Of a stretch of DNA of 5,243 bases, positions 5,151 to 5,243 are shown piece by piece. Under the pieces are notes generated by a model that did not search any database, was not told the DNA's origin, and worked only from the letters and a program-made list of their open reading frames with translations. The position numbers and the translations under genes were made by a program. The stretch is from an uncultured Eubacteriales bacterium (GTDB taxonomy: Bacteria > Bacillota > Clostridia > Oscillospirales > Oscillospiraceae), in NCBI GenBank assembly GCA_900554625.1, contig USHP01000154.1, positions 1-5,243 of the forward strand, in the 5' to 3' direction. The number at the start of each line of letters is the position of its first letter. Positions within the stretch are counted from its first letter, which is position 1.

Positions 5151-5166
5151 GGCTCCCGCAGGAGCC
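5151..5166. repeat. 6-bp GC-rich stem-loop
   Basis: GGCTCC (5151-5156) and GGAGCC (5161-5166) form a perfect stem around CGCA. It begins two bases after the preceding 36-bp inverted repeat, so the two could stack as neighbouring hairpins in single-stranded DNA or RNA. Confidence 0.5.
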
Positions 5167-5188
5167 GCATCCCCCTCGGAGAGCCCAC

Positions 5189-5239
5189 GATACTTTGCAG
5201 CCGCAGGATGAAAGTATCATAGTGGGTTATTACACTTCC
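5189..5239 (+). other. oriT: oriT-like site of pMV158/MOBV type (predicted nick at 5226/5227)
   Basis: GATACTTT (5189-5196) and AAAGTATC (5211-5218) form a perfect 8-bp inverted repeat. Immediately after it comes TAGTGGGTTA (5220-5229), which differs at one base from TAGTGTGTTA, the core of the pMV158 family oriT/RSA that MobM cuts between G and T after a similar AAAGTA hairpin. By analogy the cut would fall between 5226 and 5227. A second small dyad, AGTG (5221-5224) and CACT (5233-5236), brackets the predicted cut. In MOBV plasmids the relaxase gene lies just downstream in the same direction, which here is beyond the window edge. The comparison is from memory of the pMV158 site, and no relaxase is visible to confirm it. 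Confidence 0.65.
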
Positions 5240-5243
5240 GCAG

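Noticed and set aside
4915..5220. Minus-strand open frames of 60-101 codons in the same region
   Set aside because: They overlap the 3' end of the primase gene or the dyads, are rich in Cys/Arg/Ser without a domain, and have no credible ribosome site.
4959..5222. 87-codon plus-strand open frame in the right non-coding region
   Set aside because: It would start with a TTG lacking a ribosome site, spans the stem-loops and the oriT-like repeat, and has no recognisable domain; the structure of the DNA explains the region better.
1..5243. CRISPR array, tRNA or rRNA gene, or insertion sequence
   Set aside because: No regularly spaced long repeats, no cloverleaf or rRNA-like sequence, and no transposase were seen on either strand.

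Overview
The window looks like one arm of an integrative mobilisable element (or a closely related phage-like or ICE-like element) from a gut clostridium, probably Oscillospiraceae/Faecalibacterium-like. This rests on the protein families and their layout: a 'LPNGYGSV...' tyrosine integrase, a Cro/CI-type regulator, a small Xis-like winged-helix protein and a PrimPol/DUF3987 replication protein. The taxonomic guess comes from family memory, not a search.

Layout, left to right. Positions 1-349 are non-coding as far as I can see. They hold an 11-bp tandem repeat (220-251) and a strong rightward terminator (281-322). Next come two leftward genes: the integrase (350-1402) and the repressor-like regulator (1470-2096), which probably form one operon. 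A compact divergent control region (2115-2231) follows. It has a fully consensus rightward promoter, a leftward promoter, and three copies of one 19-bp dyad, T(A/G)CGAA-N7-TTCG(C/T)A, placed like the operators of a temperate-phage switch. The rightward operon starts with a 77-aa Xis-like gene (2257-2490) and continues to a 769-aa primase-polymerase/helicase-like protein (2628-4937).

The 137-bp gap between those two genes is unusual. On the minus strand it carries a promoter with a perfect TATAAT and, about 80 nt further on, a hairpin followed by seven U. Together they predict a short antisense RNA to the primase mRNA leader, an arrangement like the counter-transcribed RNAs that set plasmid copy number. 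It would add a second layer of replication control after the repressor.

The last 306 bp (4938-5243) are non-coding. They contain phased TGCA repeats, a run of stem-loops, and at the very edge an inverted repeat followed by TAGTGGGTTA. This closely resembles the oriT/RSA nick region of pMV158-type (MOBV) plasmids, so a MOBV/Pre-type relaxase gene is expected just beyond the right edge.

Working model (inference): the regulator holds both divergent operons down. Derepression makes the Xis-like protein and the PrimPol-helicase together, so the excised circle can be replicated under antisense-RNA restraint and then nicked at oriT for transfer.
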